From positions 310,001 through 374,000 of the forward strand of contig JADFUC010000964.1 of the NCBI GenBank assembly GCA_019722365.1: a stretch of 64,000 nucleotides of DNA, written 5' to 3'. Positions 62,047 to 64,000 of the stretch are shown here, in pieces. The notes beneath the pieces are model-generated. The model searched no databases. It saw only the letters and a program-made list of their open reading frames with translations, and had not been told where the DNA came from. Position 1 is the stretch's first letter. The number at the start of each line of letters is the position of its first letter. Source of the stretch: Lithospermum erythrorhizon. Its lineage: Eukaryota > Streptophyta > Magnoliopsida > Boraginales > Boraginaceae. Made by a program: the position numbers and the translations under genes.

Positions 62047-64000
62047 ATGCATAAGAAAATTGATGAAGATCCAAACAGACCTTTATTGAAGAAATCCAAA
62101 ACCATTTCTCGTCATCATTCCTCACTCCCCTCCACCACCACATCAACCGCCGCTGCCGGATGTACAACCACCACTACCTCCACCGGAGGTGCTAAGGATC
62201 TGAGCTTCGATAGGGACTATGTATACCCATCCTTTCTCGGGCCATACGCAGCCCGAAATAGAGTCAACGTCCGAACAAAGTCAACGCCGTTGACTTCGAC
62301 TAGTGACGTTGACTCATCGCGGAGGAGTAGTGGTGGTGTTAAGACGAAGCTGAAAGCAAATAGAGATTTGAATAGTTTATTAGCGGCTCAAGTCTCCGCG
62401 GCTTCATTAACGGCTTCAGCTCAGAGCTCGTTAAGCTCCAATTCGGCTCCAAAAGCTTCGAGTTTCAGAAAGTTTACGAGCTTTCATTTGGTATAAAATT
62501 TAATATATTTGAATTTTTGATTTGTTTTTGTTGTTATTATTATTGAGTAATGTTTGCATGATTGATTTTAAGCTAGTTATTAGAGGGAAACTATAGTAAT
62601 TAATTTTTATTTTATTTATTTAAATTTTGATTTGGTTTTATTATTGTTGATTTTAAGCTAGTTATAGACTTTCGGGAAAATATAGTATACTAATATATTT
62701 TTTGTTTTTATTTGTTTAAATTTGATTTTTTTTATTATTGTTGAGTGTTGACTATTGATTGAAGTGTTGATTTTAAGCTAGTTATAGACTTTAAGGAAAA
62801 TATGTTGAATAAGTTTATTTAATTATTTTATTTAAGGTAATTGATTTTCTTATGTGGTGCTCAGATGAATTTTTAATTAATGTATTGCGTTTTTGGTTGC
62901 AGATGAAATTGATATGTCTGGTTTCTGTATCTTATGCAATTTATTTGAGAGTTGAAGTAACTAAGCTTGAGGTATGTCACCATTTGAAATTCCTACGATG
63001 TATCGATTTGAATTTGTGAAAAAAAGTTTAAATAAATAGATGCACGGGTATGTCAACTACCGTTGAAGATGAGGGTATCGGGAGTGTCTTATATAGCTGT
63101 GATTTATGCGTCTTTAATGGCAATTTTGATACGAAATTCAGTTTTGATATAGATAATATATTGTAATCTGATCTATCAGGAGTTGGTTTCATAAGATGGA
63201 AGATCATGGCGTTCAATCAGTTCTTATGATTATTTCGATTTTTTTTTTTGCAGGAAACGAACAGTAACATTTTAAGAACATGTGTTTGTAGATATGCCAG
63301 TGGGAATGACGCCCTTGAAGTAATGAAACTTGAAAATGCAAGTTTGTTTTCATATGTTATTGATGCCGATAAGAGACAAGTTGCTCTGTGTACAGTGATT
63401 TTCACTCTTGTTACGCCATTTTTCTTATATAGATATCTAGATTACCTTCCTAGAGTAAAGCATCTTTCCATTAGGTCAAGAAATAACAAGGAGGAAGTCC
63501 CTTTGAAAAAGAGGATAGCTTATGTTGTAGATGTGTGTTTCTCAGTATATCCTTATGCAAAGTTGCTTGCACTATTATATGCTACTCTGTTTCTTATTGC
63601 ATTTGGAGGTTTGGCACTGTATGCTGTGAGTGATGGCACCTTTGCTGAAGCTCTTTGGCGCTCGTGGACCTTTGTTGCTGATTCTGGAAATCATGCTGAC
63701 ACTGTTGGTACCGGGCCTAGAATTGTTTCAGTTTCTATAAGTTCAGGAGGCATGCTCATATTTGCCATGATGTTGGGGCTTGTGTCAGATGCGATTTCAG
63801 AAAAAGTGGATTCTTTGAGAAAAGGCAAAAGCGAGGTCATAGAAAGTAACCATATACTCATTCTTGGTTGGAGTGATAAGCTGGTAATCAATAGCTTATT
63901 TAATTTTCTCCTACTGGACATGTATCCTGTTCTTCTGTCATATGCGAGTCATTATTGCACTCTTCTTATTCTGAGAAAATGCTTAATATTTCATCATCGA
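62047..64000 (+). CDS. POLLUX: POLLUX-type nuclear-envelope ion channel, 5' part
   Basis: Three complete exons are seen: 62047-62490, 62903-62971 and 63254-63883, all phase 0 (381 residues). The gene continues beyond the window. Residues 1-148 are a polar, Ser/Thr-rich N terminus. A first hydrophobic stretch with an adjacent heptad-like segment (SVSYAIYLRVEVTKLE) follows. Then come the transmembrane/pore part (KLLALLYATLFLIAFGGLALYAV), a filter-like ADSGNHAD at 313-320, and the linker SGGMLIFAMMLGLVSDAISEKVDSLRKGKSEVI leading to the RCK domain start (HILILGWSDKL). CASTOR and POLLUX are nuclear-envelope cation channels required for calcium spiking in root symbioses. POLLUX is also kept in plants without such symbioses. 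The wording around the pore fits POLLUX/DMI1 better than CASTOR. The first ATG of the frame was taken as start. Confidence 0.88.

Overview
This is plant nuclear DNA, most likely from a eudicot. The genes have many short exons with GT-AG introns, the background is AT-rich, and the gene set is plant-specific (an auxin response factor with a miR160 site, a DMP membrane protein, a POLLUX channel). Several plant transposon types are present. Recurrent CGGAGTA/TACTCC ends resemble Stowaway-type elements and are common in some eudicot orders, but I cannot fix the family or species.

The window has two halves. Bases 1 to about 36,000 are gene-poor and repeat-rich. They hold an unassigned AT-rich segment with LTR-like pieces (1-3400), a GC-richer segment with exon-like modules (3410-4267), and a tandem array of about twelve units of about 500 bp (4268-10700). 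One array unit is split by a 439-bp hAT-type element with perfect 8-bp target duplications. After that come a minus-strand copia-like LTR segment (about 10740-12525), a degraded copia element with both LTRs and a recognisable gag (13137-16210), and a foldback element (18750-19635). Further on are diverged local tandem repeats (21590-21960; 26925-27620), small MITE remnants and a minus-strand Athila-type gypsy element (29744-34455). The 5' LTR of that gypsy element is chimeric: its TATA-R-U5 half matches the copia LTR family.

Bases 36,000 to 64,000 are gene-dense, with seven recognisable genes: a BPS1-like protein (+), an ARF17-type auxin response factor (-), ribosomal protein eS6/RPS6 (+), a DUF679/DMP membrane protein (+), a MAC5A/RBM22-type splicing factor (-), a SMARCAL1-type SNF2 translocase corresponding to Arabidopsis CHR18 (+), and the 5' part of a POLLUX nuclear-envelope ion channel (+), cut by the window end. 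I rebuilt exon structures by hand from splice sites and reading-frame continuity; the multi-exon models close without frame errors except the ARF. The ARF has one in-frame stop and one frameshift in its DNA-binding region, while its B3 core, ARF domain and miR160 site are intact.

The genes do not form a pathway; this is ordinary gene order on a plant chromosome arm. I found no clearly new biological system. The most unusual items are the chimeric gypsy/copia LTR, the array built on an exon-like module, the disrupted but otherwise conserved ARF, and a PCNA-binding-like motif at the C terminus of the SMARCAL1-type protein.
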